Assembly: GCA_025963725.1 (NCBI GenBank)
Contig: JAOQAE010000006.1
Coordinates: 124,001-188,000 of the forward strand
Direction: 5' to 3'
DNA length: 64,000 bases
Origin: Bacteroidota bacterium
Lineage (GTDB): Bacteria; Bacteroidota; Bacteroidia; 2-12-FULL-35-15
A program made the translations under genes and the position numbers. Positions 1-8,171 of this stretch are shown here, piece after piece. Each line of letters opens with the position of its first letter. The first letter of the stretch is position 1. The notes under the pieces were generated by a model, which made no database searches, was not told where the DNA came from, and saw only the letters and a program-made list of their open reading frames with translations.

Positions 1-435
1 GCCTGCAGTTGCGCCTGCGAGACACATGAAAAGCACTGCCAGGGCAAACTCAAAAACAGGCCTTACTTTCTCAAAGCCTACAACCCTTCCGGTAGTACGT
101 TTGAGCAGCGCAGTGCCTATAAGCATCTCCAGCGCAAACCCTATCGCGATGATGAGCGATACCCATACCGCCGAATACAGGCTGGTGGTTCCGGATGAAC
201 TGAAAACGATGATATTGGTAACAAAGGAACCGATCACCAGGCCCGGAAGAACCCTCGGCCCGAACATCAGCATGGCTGCGAAGGCAACGCCCTCAACCGG
301 CCATACCGGTGTAAGCGGGGTGTTCTGAAAAGAAAGAAGGATACCGGCTCTGACGAGAATGTAATACGTAAGCGCGATCACCAAAGTAAGGCCCAGGTTA
401 CTGATTTTGAAATAAGATGATGCCTTTTTAAACAT
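1..435 (-). CDS. MASE1-domain membrane sensor protein, 3' part missing
   Basis: Only the first 145 codons are present; the reading frame runs off the left edge, so the output domain is not visible. The start is the ATG at 433-435, the first in frame, with no clear Shine-Dalgarno sequence. The translation is strongly hydrophobic with several predicted membrane helices. Residues 43-62 (PVWPVEGVAFAAMLMFGPRV) followed by a PGLVIGSFVTN segment match the conserved start of MASE1 integral-membrane sensor domains. MASE1 is normally fused to histidine kinase, GGDEF or PP2C-type output domains; which one applies here cannot be told. The DUF7793 gene lies 126 bases upstream on the same strand, and SiaB/SiaC-like genes are near, so an output linked to that signalling set is possible but is inference. 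Confidence 0.7.
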   Translation of the reverse strand, partial: MFKKASSYFKISNLGLTLVIALTYYILVRAGILLSFQNTPLTPVWPVEGVAFAAMLMFGPRVLPGLVIGSFVTNIIVFSSSGTTSLYSAVWVSLIIAIGFALEMLIGTALLKRTTGRVVGFEKVRPVFEFALAVLFMCLAGATAG

Positions 436-561
436 AATACAAACGATGAGATAGTTCCATCTGAACAGCTGATTAAAATTATATGCCAATCCTCTTTTCC
501 TTGAAAATAAAGGAACAGAAGGCGGGAAGGCATATACTTTTTTGCTTCGGGGGGATTTCTT

Positions 562-954
562 TTACAGGTACTGCTTCAGCCATTCTTTGGCTTCTTTTTC
601 ACCTGTGAACATTTTAGTGGGGTAAGGTTGCTGCTTCAGGTTTAAGAACAGGTTAGCCAGCATCTTGCCAAGCTCGGAGCCGGAGATCAATGCCATGGCC
701 TTCACCACTTTCGGAAATTCGATAGCGGCGTAATCCCGGCTCTCCCTTGTAGATTCGCCGGAATTGGTCACATCTATGAGCAGGCACACCTGTTTGCCTC
801 CCAGCATCTCCTTGAGCTCATCCATGATCCGCCTGGTTTCCTCAAGCGATGGCGCCGGTACTTTTTTGGAAACGGCGCAAAGTATGCCATCCCCGTCAAA
901 CCAGTAAATAGAAGTACTTGTTTCCGTTACTTTTACATTTTCTGGAGGTACCAT
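562..954 (-). CDS. DUF7793 (STAS/SpoIIAA-like) protein
   Basis: A soluble 130-residue protein with no signal peptide or membrane segment. Its pattern of an N-terminal beta hairpin, a helix with acidic residues, the strand VCLLIDVTNSGES, the helix KAMALISGSELGKMLANLFL and a final KMFTGEKEAKEWLKQYL resembles the STAS-like fold of the DUF7793 family, which is common in Bacteroidota. The end motif (F-t-x-e-x-e-A-x-x-W-L) is typical of SpoIIAA-like proteins. The role is unknown; STAS-fold proteins often act as phosphorylatable antagonists in partner-switching systems. It lies between the MASE1 gene and the LytTR gene, all on the minus strand, with about 220 bases to the next gene upstream. The family call is from pattern only. 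Confidence 0.55.
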   Translation of the reverse strand: MVPPENVKVTETSTSIYWFDGDGILCAVSKKVPAPSLEETRRIMDELKEMLGGKQVCLLIDVTNSGESTRESRDYAAIEFPKVVKAMALISGSELGKMLANLFLNLKQQPYPTKMFTGEKEAKEWLKQYL

Positions 955-1146
955 ATCAGTTTTTTTGAATTTAATTGCCCGTTGTCATTTTCCCGGTAGC
1001 TTCACATTCGTATCCCCGGGTTCTCCTCCACCAATAAAATATTGATCGATGCAGGATTCAGCCTGTTGAACATCTGCTTGGTGAGGTTAAATTATCTGTT
1101 ATTCTAAAAGGCAAAAAGCTGAATTCGGTAAACCGGGAAAAAAAAT

Positions 1147-1175
1147 AGCCGGAAGCTTAAAATGAATAGCCGGCT
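1147..1175 (-). terminator. Probable terminator of the LytTR gene
   Basis: A 6-bp stem (AGCCGG at 1147-1152 with CCGGCT at 1170-1175) has a long loop and is followed on the minus strand by eight T residues. The stop codon of the LytTR gene lies in the stem. The stem is short, so confidence is moderate. Confidence 0.45.
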
Positions 1176-1875
1176 AAATGAGGTTAAGCTTTTTAAGCAG
1201 CTCCTTTTTATATTGCTCTCCAATCGACAATGGATGCTTGCCAATATAAGCCGTGTTCTCCTCTACGTTATCAATATGGTCGAGCGCCACCAGGTAAGAG
1301 CGGTGCAGGCGGAAGAATTTGGAGTTATGCAGCTTTTCCTCAATGGCTTTCAGCGTGATGTGCACCGTATGGCGCTTATTATCGGCAGTAAAAATATTCA
1401 CATAATCGCCCAGGGCCTGCACATAAATAATATCCTTGATCCTGATCTTGGTAAGCACCGAATTGGAGCGCACAAAAATATACTCCTTGTCCTTATCGCT
1501 CATCTCTACCTTATTATCCTTCTTCTCAAACAGCTCTTTCGCCCTTGCCACAGCTACCATGAACCGCGTCATGCTCACGGGCTTGATCAGGTAATCCGCC
1601 ACATTCAGCTCGAAAGCTTCCACCGCATATTCCTGCTTGGTGGTGATCATGATCACGATCGGCCGGGTGGAAAGGTTTTTGATCAGCTCTATGCCCGTCA
1701 TTTCCGGCATTTCCACATCGAGGAACACCAGGTCTACCTGTTCCTTTTTCAGGTAATTGAAAGCCTCGATCGGGCTCTCGCATTCATGCTTCAGGTTCAG
1801 GAAATCTACCTGTGTGATCATTTGCTTAATGGCCGTGCGTGCCATCTTGTTATCATCAACTATAATGCAGTTCAT
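1174..1875 (-). CDS. LytTR-family response regulator
   Basis: A 233-residue two-domain response regulator. The N-terminal receiver domain (about residues 1-120) has the acidic pair D7-D8, phospho-acceptor D53 in VFLDVEMPEMTG, a Thr at the switch position (MITTK) and the conserved K98 in LIKPVS. The C-terminal half (about 132-233) is a LytTR DNA-binding domain, with the typical FRLHRSYLV segment after the helix that follows the strand YVNIF. Such proteins are phosphorylated by a LytS-type sensor kinase and bind promoter DNA. No kinase gene is visible beside it; the truncated MASE1 protein downstream is one candidate partner, by inference. It appears to be its own transcription unit, 104 bases beyond the siaC terminator. 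Confidence 0.92.
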   Translation of the reverse strand: MNCIIVDDNKMARTAIKQMITQVDFLNLKHECESPIEAFNYLKKEQVDLVFLDVEMPEMTGIELIKNLSTRPIVIMITTKQEYAVEAFELNVADYLIKPVSMTRFMVAVARAKELFEKKDNKVEMSDKDKEYIFVRSNSVLTKIRIKDIIYVQALGDYVNIFTADNKRHTVHITLKAIEEKLHNSKFFRLHRSYLVALDHIDNVEENTAYIGKHPLSIGEQYKKELLKKLNLI

Positions 1876-1979
1876 AGGCTGGGTCTGTTTAAGTGTATAT
1901 TCATATCAAGCAAAGCAGACTTTAAAGAATTATGCCAGCGGCAGAGCGCGGAAATATTTTCCACACAGCTGAAAATAAA

Positions 1980-2006
1980 AACACCCGTACATTGCTGCCG
2001 GGTGTT
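1980..2006 (-). terminator. Rho-independent terminator after siaBC
   Basis: A perfect 8-bp stem, AACACCCG/CGGGTGTT, with an 11-base loop, followed on the minus strand by a T-rich tract. It sits 20 bases beyond the siaC stop codon and separates the siaBC pair from the LytTR gene. Confidence 0.75.
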
Positions 2007-2026
2007 CCTGTATGTTTAAGAAGGGA

Positions 2027-2410
2027 CTACTCGTTTACCACGAACTGGAAAGGGAGCTTTGTGATCTTCATGTAATCTTCGCCTGTTTTCTTGATGTCAT
2101 CATCGTCCTCATCGTAATTCCAGGTTACCATAACATTGGTACCCAGCGATTGAAATTCAACAAGCTTAAGCAGGATCTGCTTTACGGAAATTATAGAAGA
2201 TGAGCTGAGGTAGAATAAATTGAAATGAAGATTGAATGCTGGCGGCACGCTTGCTTTATAAGCATCCAGCCACTCGATGAGCACGCGGTAAAACTCCTTG
2301 CTGTCTTCCGGGAACGATTTTCCCTCGATCTTAAACACCGGAACTGCCGGATCAAACAGGATATGGGGAGTGTTCCCGCCTTCCGGGATTTCTAAGCTAT
2401 TCATCATCAA
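2027..2410 (-). CDS. siaC: SiaC-like regulatory phosphoprotein (DUF1987)
   Basis: A 127-residue protein that matches the DUF1987/SiaC family along its length: N-terminal SLEIPEGGNTP, FDPAVPVFKIEGKSFPED, EWLDAYK, the core FYLSSSSIISVKQIL, and the closing WNYDEDDDDIKKTGEDY with LPFQFV. In Pseudomonas aeruginosa, SiaC is phosphorylated on Thr68 by SiaB and dephosphorylated by SiaA; unphosphorylated SiaC activates the diguanylate cyclase SiaD. The Thr of the usual NTSSS motif is Ser here (S69, or S67 if the third Met is the start). Its start overlaps the siaB stop (ATGA), so the two are translationally coupled. No diguanylate cyclase gene is in view, so the target is unknown. Confidence 0.85.
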   Translation of the reverse strand: MMMNSLEIPEGGNTPHILFDPAVPVFKIEGKSFPEDSKEFYRVLIEWLDAYKASVPPAFNLHFNLFYLSSSSIISVKQILLKLVEFQSLGTNVMVTWNYDEDDDDIKKTGEDYMKITKLPFQFVVNE

Positions 2411-2985
2411 CCTTGTACTTTTGAATGTAATGAAAATAATGAGTATTCTTTATTCAGCATCTGGAACTCAAAATCCATATTATTATTGGATTTTAATGCG
2501 ATCGTCAGGAATCCCAAACCGGCCCCGCCTTTGGATGATAACTCGCCGTTCGACAGCACATCCATGTATTGCTTTTTCAGGTCGGTATCATTCAGGGATT
2601 TAACCGAATTCAGCCTGCGGTTCAGCCGCTCAGCCTGCTGGTTGGTGATAATGTTCCCGGAATGGATGTTAAATTCATTGTTGATCCTGCCAATGACAAA
2701 ATACGTCATCTGGTAGCCATTATTATCTTTTTCGCCGTGAAGGCAGATATTCTGAAGGGTTTCAATAACGATGTTGAAGATCTTTTTGACAGCGCTTTTG
2801 CTTACGCCAAAATTCTCCATCTGCGTTTCCACAAGGTTGGAAATGGAATTTACCTTGTCCTGGTCAAGCTCACCAATATGAACCACTACCGCTTTCTTGT
2901 CGCCACCGCTGTATAAGGACCGGATACCATTTACCTTGGCAGTAAAAATGGCTTCCTCTACAGAACCGCTCTTGTTTAAATCCAT
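2407..2985 (-). CDS. siaB: SiaB-like protein kinase (DUF6272)
   Basis: A 192-residue soluble protein of the SiaB/DUF6272 family, a small GHKL-type ATP-binding kinase related to anti-sigma-factor kinases. The N-box-like helix has E75, N79 and H83 (IVIETLQNICLHGE), and the G-box-like loop is GGAGLGFL at 153-160. In Pseudomonas, SiaB phosphorylates SiaC. The gene overlaps siaC by four bases, which supports a kinase-substrate pair. The opposing phosphatase (SiaA, a membrane PP2C-type protein) is not visible; the truncated membrane sensor at the left edge is a candidate only if its unseen part carries a phosphatase domain. The start ATG at 2985 is the first in frame. Confidence 0.82.
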   Translation of the reverse strand: MDLNKSGSVEEAIFTAKVNGIRSLYSGGDKKAVVVHIGELDQDKVNSISNLVETQMENFGVSKSAVKKIFNIVIETLQNICLHGEKDNNGYQMTYFVIGRINNEFNIHSGNIITNQQAERLNRRLNSVKSLNDTDLKKQYMDVLSNGELSSKGGAGLGFLTIALKSNNNMDFEFQMLNKEYSLFSLHSKVQG

Positions 2986-3177
2986 ATAAATAATTGAACT
3001 TGGGCTTTTACAGACGACAATATCCGAAAATTTTACCCAATTATAAGAAAATAAATCAAATAAAACCCAAAAACTTACACTTTTTCGCCCTGAAAGCCCC
3101 CTGTTGATGCTCCATCATTTTCAGGCCTCCTCCCGGATGCGCCGCTTAAAATTATGCGTATTACAGTTCATTTTTTG

Positions 3178-3185
3178 TATATTTG
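3178..3185 (+). promoter_or_regulatory. Bacteroidota -7 box for the ChaN-like gene
   Basis: TATATTTG fits the TAnnTTTG consensus. It lies just before the gene, which places the transcription start near 3190 and favours the ATG at 3203 over that at 3191. No clear -33 TTTG is seen. Confidence 0.5.
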
Positions 3186-3190
3186 AATAA

Positions 3191-4063
3191 ATGCTCCGCT
3201 TCATGAAAACCCCACCGTTGCTGCTCTTATCCGCATTCATTTTCTTAGTTTCCTTCCGGGGCGACAAAAAAGCCTACCAGCTGTATGATGCAAAAGGAAA
3301 GGAAACGTCCTATGAAAAGCTGCTGAAGGATGCGCAGCAGGCCGACATCATCCTCTTTGGCGAGCTGCACAACAATCCCCTCTGCCACTGGCTGGAACAG
3401 GAGCTTACCAAAGACCTGTACGGGATCAAAAAGACGGATCTCCTGCTTTCCGCGGAAATGTTCGAGTCCGACGACCAGGTAGCCATCAGCGAATACCTCG
3501 CGGGAAAATTATCCGATAAAACCTTTAAGGATGAAGTGAAGCTCTGGAACAACTATACCAACGATTACAAGCCCCTGCTGGATTTCGCAAAGAACAACAG
3601 CCTGCAGTTCATCGCCGCAAATATTCCGAGGCGATATGCCAACCTTGTTTACAGCAAAGGGCTCGGAAAGCTCGATAGCATCGACGGCGAAGCAAAGCGC
3701 TGGATGTGCCCGCTGCCTATGAAATACGACAGCACGCTGAAATGTTACAGGGATATTTACGAAGCGGCCGGCGGACATGGCGGCCAGAACCTGCCGAAGT
3801 CACAGGCCGTAAAGGATGCGACAATGGCGTATTTTATATTAAAGAACTGGTCGAACGGAAAAACCATTTTGCATTACAATGGCTCGTATCACAGCAATTA
3901 TCACCAGGGAATCGAATGGTATCTCAGGCAGGAAAAAAAGGATCTTAAGATCCTCACGATCGGTTCAACCGAGCAGGAAAGCATCGACACGCTTGCAAAA
4001 GCCGCACTCAACATGGCGGACTACATCATCTGCAATCCTGCTTCCATGAGCAAGTCCTACTGA
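3191..4063 (+). CDS. ChaN-like (Tiki/haem-binding uptake superfamily) secreted protein
   Basis: A 290-residue exported protein. A hydrophobic signal peptide follows the Lys of MKTPPLLLLSAFIFLVSF, so the Met at codon 5 (3203) is the more likely start. The mature part has the family's GELHNNP motif (57-63) followed by a second His (H66), and the strand LLLSAEMFESD with two Glu residues, as in ChaN-like proteins related to the Tiki/TraB fold. Campylobacter ChaN is a haem-binding lipoprotein; this protein has no lipobox Cys, so it is probably periplasmic. Haem binding is not shown by the sequence, and a peptidase-like role as in Tiki is an alternative. Its last seven bases overlap the convergent ABC-F gene. 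Confidence 0.8.
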   Translation: MLRFMKTPPLLLLSAFIFLVSFRGDKKAYQLYDAKGKETSYEKLLKDAQQADIILFGELHNNPLCHWLEQELTKDLYGIKKTDLLLSAEMFESDDQVAISEYLAGKLSDKTFKDEVKLWNNYTNDYKPLLDFAKNNSLQFIAANIPRRYANLVYSKGLGKLDSIDGEAKRWMCPLPMKYDSTLKCYRDIYEAAGGHGGQNLPKSQAVKDATMAYFILKNWSNGKTILHYNGSYHSNYHQGIEWYLRQEKKDLKILTIGSTEQESIDTLAKAALNMADYIICNPASMSKSY

Positions 4064-5988
4064 TCGAGCCTGCCCTGCAGCGCTTCCCAGTTCTTCATCT
4101 CAGCTTCCAGCTGCTTTTTCATCTGCTCGTAAGTGGCGAATGCAGCCTTATCGTTCACTACCGACTGGTACTGCGAAGGATCGGCAAGCTTTGCATCAAA
4201 GATCTTGATCTCATTCTCCAGCCGCTCTATCTCTTTCTCCGATTTTACGATCTGCGATTTGATCTGCTTCTGCTCCTTCTCACGCTCATCGTTCTTCGGG
4301 TCCTCTTTCGGCTTTTCTTTCACTGCAGCCGGGGTGGCTTTCTGGAAAGGGTTTTTCGATGTGTTCATTTCGCTGAGCCTGTTCATCTTCACTTTTTCCA
4401 TGAACTCGGTGATGCCGCATAAATGCTCCTTCACTTCACCGTTCTTGAACTCATACATCTTGTTCACAAGGCCATCAAGGAAATCCCTGTCGTGCGATAC
4501 TACGATCACCGTGCCTTCATAATCCATGATCGCTTTTTTCAGGATCTCCTTGCTGCGGATGTCGAGGTGATTGGTAGGCTCATCCAGCACAAGGAAATTA
4601 TAGGGTTCCAGCAGCAGCTTGCAGAGCGCCAAACGCCCGCGCTCGCCACCGCTCAGCACCGAAACTTTTTTATCAATATCATCCCCGCCGAACAGGAATG
4701 AGCCAAGCAGCGTTCTTACCTGCTTCCGCACATCACCCACAGCCAGCTCATCAATGGTCTGGAAAACCGTTTTTGTCTTATCCAGCTTCTCCGCCTGATC
4801 CTGGGCAAAATAACCCATCATCACGCTGTGCCCGTGCTGCACAAGCCCATCGTAATCGATCTGGCTCGCGATCATTTTGATCATCGTACTCTTTCCTTCC
4901 CCGTTCCTTCCTACCAGCGCTATCTTTTCTCCTTTGGTAAGGATGAAGTTCGCATTGCTGAAGATCTGCTTGTCGCCGTATTTTTTTCCGGCATGCTCAA
5001 CGGTGAGTACAATTTTTCCGGAATGCGCCGGTGGCGGGAATTTGAAGAACATGGTTGCATTGTCGCTTTCATCCACTTCCACGCGCTCCATCCGGTCGAG
5101 CTTCTTGATGAGCGATTGTGCAAACGATGCCTTGCTTGCCTTTGCGCGGTATTTATCGATCAGCACCTCTGTCTGGTCAATGATCTTCTGCTGGTTCTTC
5201 GCAGCGTTCTCCTGCTGCTCCCTGCGCTCCTTGCGGAGAACAAGGTAACGTGAGTAGTTTGTTTTATAATCGTAGATCTTGTTGTTCGAGATCTCGATCG
5301 TGCGTGTGGTTACCGTATCGAGGAACTGCTTATCGTGGCTGATCAGCATCACAGAGCCTGAAAAGGTCTGCATGAACTCCTCCAGCCACTGAATGGATTC
5401 AATGTCTAAGTGGTTGGTTGGCTCATCCAGCAGCAGGATGTCCGGCTTCTGCAGCAGGATCTTCGCCAGCTCGATGCGCATCCTCCATCCACCGCTGAAT
5501 TCGGAGGTAGGGCGGTGAAAATCGCTCGGCTCGAAGCCAAGCCCTTTTAAGATCTTTTCGATCTCTTCTTCCTTATTTCCTGCACCGATGATCTCGAGGC
5601 GGTTATTGATATCCGTAAGCTCGTTGATCAGGTTCATGTACGCATCACTCTCGTAATCGGTGCGTGTTTCCAGCTCATGCGTTACCACATCAAGCCGTTT
5701 TTCCAGCAGCTGGATCTCCTGGAAAGCCGTCTCCGTTTCACCGAACACGGTCCTTCCCTGCTGGTGGATCATATCCTGCGGCAGGTACCCGATCTTGTAA
5801 TCATTCGGCTTGGAGATCTCGCCTTTCGTAGGGTTTTGTTCCCCTGCAAGCAGCTTCAGCATTGTCGATTTTCCCGCACCATTCTTTCCCGCAAGGCCGA
5901 TCCTGTCTTTCGGATTCACCAGGAAGCTTACATTATCAAACAAATCGTATCCGCCGAAAGATACCGTCACTGAATTAACTGAGATCAT
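4057..5988 (-). CDS. ABC-F family ATPase (translation factor type)
   Basis: A soluble tandem-ATPase protein of 643 residues with no membrane domain, as in the ABC-F family (Uup, EttA, YheS). The first domain has Walker A GKNGAGKS (34-41), signature FSGGWRMR (164-171) and Walker B ending DEPTNHLD; the second has Walker A GRNGEGKS (about 360-367), signature LSGGERGR and another DEPTNHLD. Between them lies the charged linker typical of ribosome-binding ABC-F proteins, and the C-terminus is a charged coiled coil. Such proteins act on the ribosome E site. The start chosen is the ATG at 5988 (MISVNSVTVSFGG); the frame extends eight codons upstream, but those are unlike the family start. It is divergent from the AraC-type gene. 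The subfamily (YdiF/Uup-like) is not certain. Confidence 0.92.
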   Translation of the reverse strand: MISVNSVTVSFGGYDLFDNVSFLVNPKDRIGLAGKNGAGKSTMLKLLAGEQNPTKGEISKPNDYKIGYLPQDMIHQQGRTVFGETETAFQEIQLLEKRLDVVTHELETRTDYESDAYMNLINELTDINNRLEIIGAGNKEEEIEKILKGLGFEPSDFHRPTSEFSGGWRMRIELAKILLQKPDILLLDEPTNHLDIESIQWLEEFMQTFSGSVMLISHDKQFLDTVTTRTIEISNNKIYDYKTNYSRYLVLRKERREQQENAAKNQQKIIDQTEVLIDKYRAKASKASFAQSLIKKLDRMERVEVDESDNATMFFKFPPPAHSGKIVLTVEHAGKKYGDKQIFSNANFILTKGEKIALVGRNGEGKSTMIKMIASQIDYDGLVQHGHSVMMGYFAQDQAEKLDKTKTVFQTIDELAVGDVRKQVRTLLGSFLFGGDDIDKKVSVLSGGERGRLALCKLLLEPYNFLVLDEPTNHLDIRSKEILKKAIMDYEGTVIVVSHDRDFLDGLVNKMYEFKNGEVKEHLCGITEFMEKVKMNRLSEMNTSKNPFQKATPAAVKEKPKEDPKNDEREKEQKQIKSQIVKSEKEIERLENEIKIFDAKLADPSQYQSVVNDKAAFATYEQMKKQLEAEMKNWEALQGRLDQ

Positions 5989-6066
5989 TTTATCATAAAA
6001 ATTAGGGCGCAAATTTAGTGAAAAATGCCTTACAATTGCCTAATTTAGTGGCTGTAAATAGCCATT

Positions 6067-6933
6067 ATGTCTAAAAAAGCGCCTTCTGTCCTGCAACTCG
6101 GCAACTTTAAAAAAAAGGAAGAGGAAGCACCCGCTTTTTATCTCAAAACTTTCCGGGAGCATAAAAAAGAACATCCCTTTGTGATGGATGCACATGCTCA
6201 TGATTTTTATCTCATCAGCTTCTTCACAAAAGGCAGCGGCTCGCATACCATTGATTTCACTACGTATCCAGTAACAAAAGGCAGTATCTTCTTCATGAGC
6301 CCCGGTGAAATGCATGCATGGGAATTAAGCGACGACACTGAAGGTTACGTGATCTTTTTCAGCGCTTCGTTTTACCGGATGGACGCGAGGGCCGCGCAAC
6401 TGCAGCAATTCCCGTTCTTCCGCGCCGATGGCAGGCTGAGCAGCGGATCGCTGAATACCGTACAACAAAAGGAGATTGGCCGCTTCATCGGATTGATGGA
6501 AGCGGAGAACCAGGCACACTCCGCTTACCGCGCCGGCATTCTCCGTTCCATCCTGGATGCGCTGCTGTACAAGCTCTCTTCATTCCTGGAAAAGGATAAA
6601 GGCCGCCGCCCGCAGGCATCGCTGGTGCCGCAGCTCGAAGCGCTTATTGAAACGCATTACAAAGAGCACCGCCCTGCAGCATTCTATGCCGCTGCACTTC
6701 ACATCAGTACGCAGCAGATGAATGCGCATGCAAAGAATTATCTCAATAAAACAGTGGCTGAGCTGCTGCAGGAAAGGCTGATCGCTGAAGCGAAACGGCT
6801 GCTCGTATATTCCGGACTTACCGTAAGCGAGATCGCGTACGAGCTGAACTTCAATGACAGCTCCTACTTCAACAGGTTCTTCAGGCGGGCGGAAAAGCTT
6901 ACGCCCGAACAGTTTCGCAAGCGCTTCATTTAA
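6067..6933 (+). CDS. AraC-family transcriptional regulator
   Basis: A 288-residue regulator with an N-terminal cupin-type sensor domain (about 25-150, with the pattern HAHDFYLISFFTKGSGSHTI and SPGEMHAW) and a C-terminal AraC-type double helix-turn-helix (about 190-288). The second helix-turn-helix has the family signature VSEIAYELNFNDSSYFNRFF followed by a KLTPEQFRKRF end. The ligand and target are not evident. It is read divergently from the ABC-F gene across about 80 bases, and a short gap separates it from the DUF983 gene, which has its own -7 box. Confidence 0.9.
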   Translation: MSKKAPSVLQLGNFKKKEEEAPAFYLKTFREHKKEHPFVMDAHAHDFYLISFFTKGSGSHTIDFTTYPVTKGSIFFMSPGEMHAWELSDDTEGYVIFFSASFYRMDARAAQLQQFPFFRADGRLSSGSLNTVQQKEIGRFIGLMEAENQAHSAYRAGILRSILDALLYKLSSFLEKDKGRRPQASLVPQLEALIETHYKEHRPAAFYAAALHISTQQMNAHAKNYLNKTVAELLQERLIAEAKRLLVYSGLTVSEIAYELNFNDSSYFNRFFRRAEKLTPEQFRKRFI

Positions 6934-6981
6934 TCCCGTAAAATCATAAAATAGTACCATTGGCATACTCCTTTATTGCTG

Positions 6982-6989
6982 TACTTTTG
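6982..6989 (+). promoter_or_regulatory. Bacteroidota -7 box for the DUF983 gene
   Basis: TACTTTTG matches TAnnTTTG, 20 bases before the start codon; a TTGG at about 6960 could be the -33 element. Confidence 0.55.
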
Positions 6990-7009
6990 TGGAGTAAAAT
7001 AATAGCAAG

Positions 7010-7381
7010 ATGAGTTACCGTGAAACCAAATTATACAGCATCCTGAACAACAAATGCCCGCATTGCCACAAAGGTAATTTCTGGGAGACCAGCAACCCCT
7101 ACGACCTGAAACGATTTTCGAAAATGAACAGCAGGTGCCCCGTTTGCCGTGAAGACTTCAAGCGCGAGCCCGGATATTATTTCGGGGCAACATACGTAAG
7201 CTACGGCTTAACAGTAGCCTTCGGAATAGCGCTCTACATTGTGCTTGCAGGGATCTTTAAAATGGATACCATCCCTTTCCTCATCATCTTCAGCGTTTTT
7301 CTTATCATCCTGATGCCTGTGTTTTACCGCGGCGCCCGGATCATCTGGATCAACATGTTTGTGCCCTACCGCGAGAAATAA
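7010..7381 (+). CDS. DUF983 membrane protein with zinc-ribbon-like cysteines
   Basis: A 123-residue protein typical of the DUF983 family in length and layout. Two CxxC pairs (C16/C19 in CPHCHKG and C43/C46 in CPVCRED) probably bind zinc, and the motif EPGYYFGATYVSYG leads into two membrane helices (about 65-85 and 88-107). The C-terminus (RGARIIWINMF) is also conserved in the family. The function is unknown. It stands alone, with its own -7 box and a dispersed palindromic repeat downstream. Confidence 0.88.
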   Translation: MSYRETKLYSILNNKCPHCHKGNFWETSNPYDLKRFSKMNSRCPVCREDFKREPGYYFGATYVSYGLTVAFGIALYIVLAGIFKMDTIPFLIIFSVFLIILMPVFYRGARIIWINMFVPYREK

Positions 7382-7454
7382 TTTCAATGAATGATCCATT
7401 GGTAACATTTGAGCAGAATATAGAATTAGTATTTCTATTAAGATGTTTGCAGGA

Positions 7455-7490
7455 TCAGCTCCCTCCTTTTAGGAGGGTCGGGGTGGTATT
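7455..7490 (+). repeat. Dispersed palindromic element, intergenic copy
   Basis: AGCTCCCTCCTTTTAGGAGG followed by GTCGGGGTGG. The core is a 7-bp inverted repeat (CCCTCCT/AGGAGGG). It belongs to the family of the elements found in murC and murD, with a diverged core and in the opposite orientation. Confidence 0.6.
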
Positions 7491-7511
7491 GATCATTCGT
7501 AGCTTTGTAAG

Positions 7512-8171
7512 CTATTTCCCCAGCACCTGTAGCCGGTCCGATTCAAAAACGGAAACATCCTCCAGGTTGACCTTCGATAAGGCGATCATCGCTTTCGCAA
7601 CAACAGCCGCTTCAATCGCCTTGTATTTTTTCAGCTTCCCGATAAAAAGAAAGCCAAGCGCTTTCATTAAAAATTTCCCGATGCTTTCTCCCAAACGGAA
7701 TTCTGCACGCTGCCCAAGAAGCATGGATGGCCTTACTATGATCAGCGATGCGAATTTAAGGCGCTTTAATGCATGCTCGATGTCGCGCTTCACGGTCAGG
7801 TAAAAATTACCGCCGCTTTCCGATACGCCTAAGGACGACACCAGCACAAAACGCGTAACGCCGTTCTTTTTAGCAGCCTCCGCAAAGTTCAGCACGTATG
7901 TATGATCCACTTTTACAAAGGCCTCCTGCGAGCCCGCAACACGAATGGTAGTGCCCATTGCGCAAAACACTACATCGCCTGTGATCTTTTCCGAGCTGGC
8001 AGAAATTTTGTCAAAATCGGTGATCACCTGTTCCAGCTTCTGATGCTGCAGCTCCAGCTTTTTACGCACAAATACTTTCACAGTGCTGAATCCTGCATCG
8101 CTCAGCAGCTGCGTTACCAGCTCTTTCCCGATGAGGCCCGTAGCGCCTATTACAATAGCCGTTTGTCCCAT
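7512..8171 (-). CDS. NAD(P)-binding oxidoreductase/epimerase-like protein
   Basis: A 219-residue atypical short-chain dehydrogenase of the NAD(P)H-binding (HTATIP2/TIP30-like) type. The Rossmann glycine motif is GATGLIGKEL (9-18). A Tyr-x3-Lys pair (Y124, K128) follows the strand FVLVSSLGVS, as in the SDR active site, and the motif IIVRPSMLLGQR is shared with related proteins. The substrate is not known. The start codon overlaps the stop of the upstream gene (TGATG), so it is translationally coupled to the YdjM-like membrane protein. Confidence 0.82.
   Translation of the reverse strand: MGQTAIVIGATGLIGKELVTQLLSDAGFSTVKVFVRKKLELQHQKLEQVITDFDKISASSEKITGDVVFCAMGTTIRVAGSQEAFVKVDHTYVLNFAEAAKKNGVTRFVLVSSLGVSESGGNFYLTVKRDIEHALKRLKFASLIIVRPSMLLGQRAEFRLGESIGKFLMKALGFLFIGKLKKYKAIEAAVVAKAMIALSKVNLEDVSVFESDRLQVLGK

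Noticed and set aside
1162-2019. A 285-codon plus-strand frame opposite the LytTR regulator gene
   Set aside because: It is antisense to a clear response regulator, its translation is rich in His and Leu without domain features, and it runs into the siaC terminator region.
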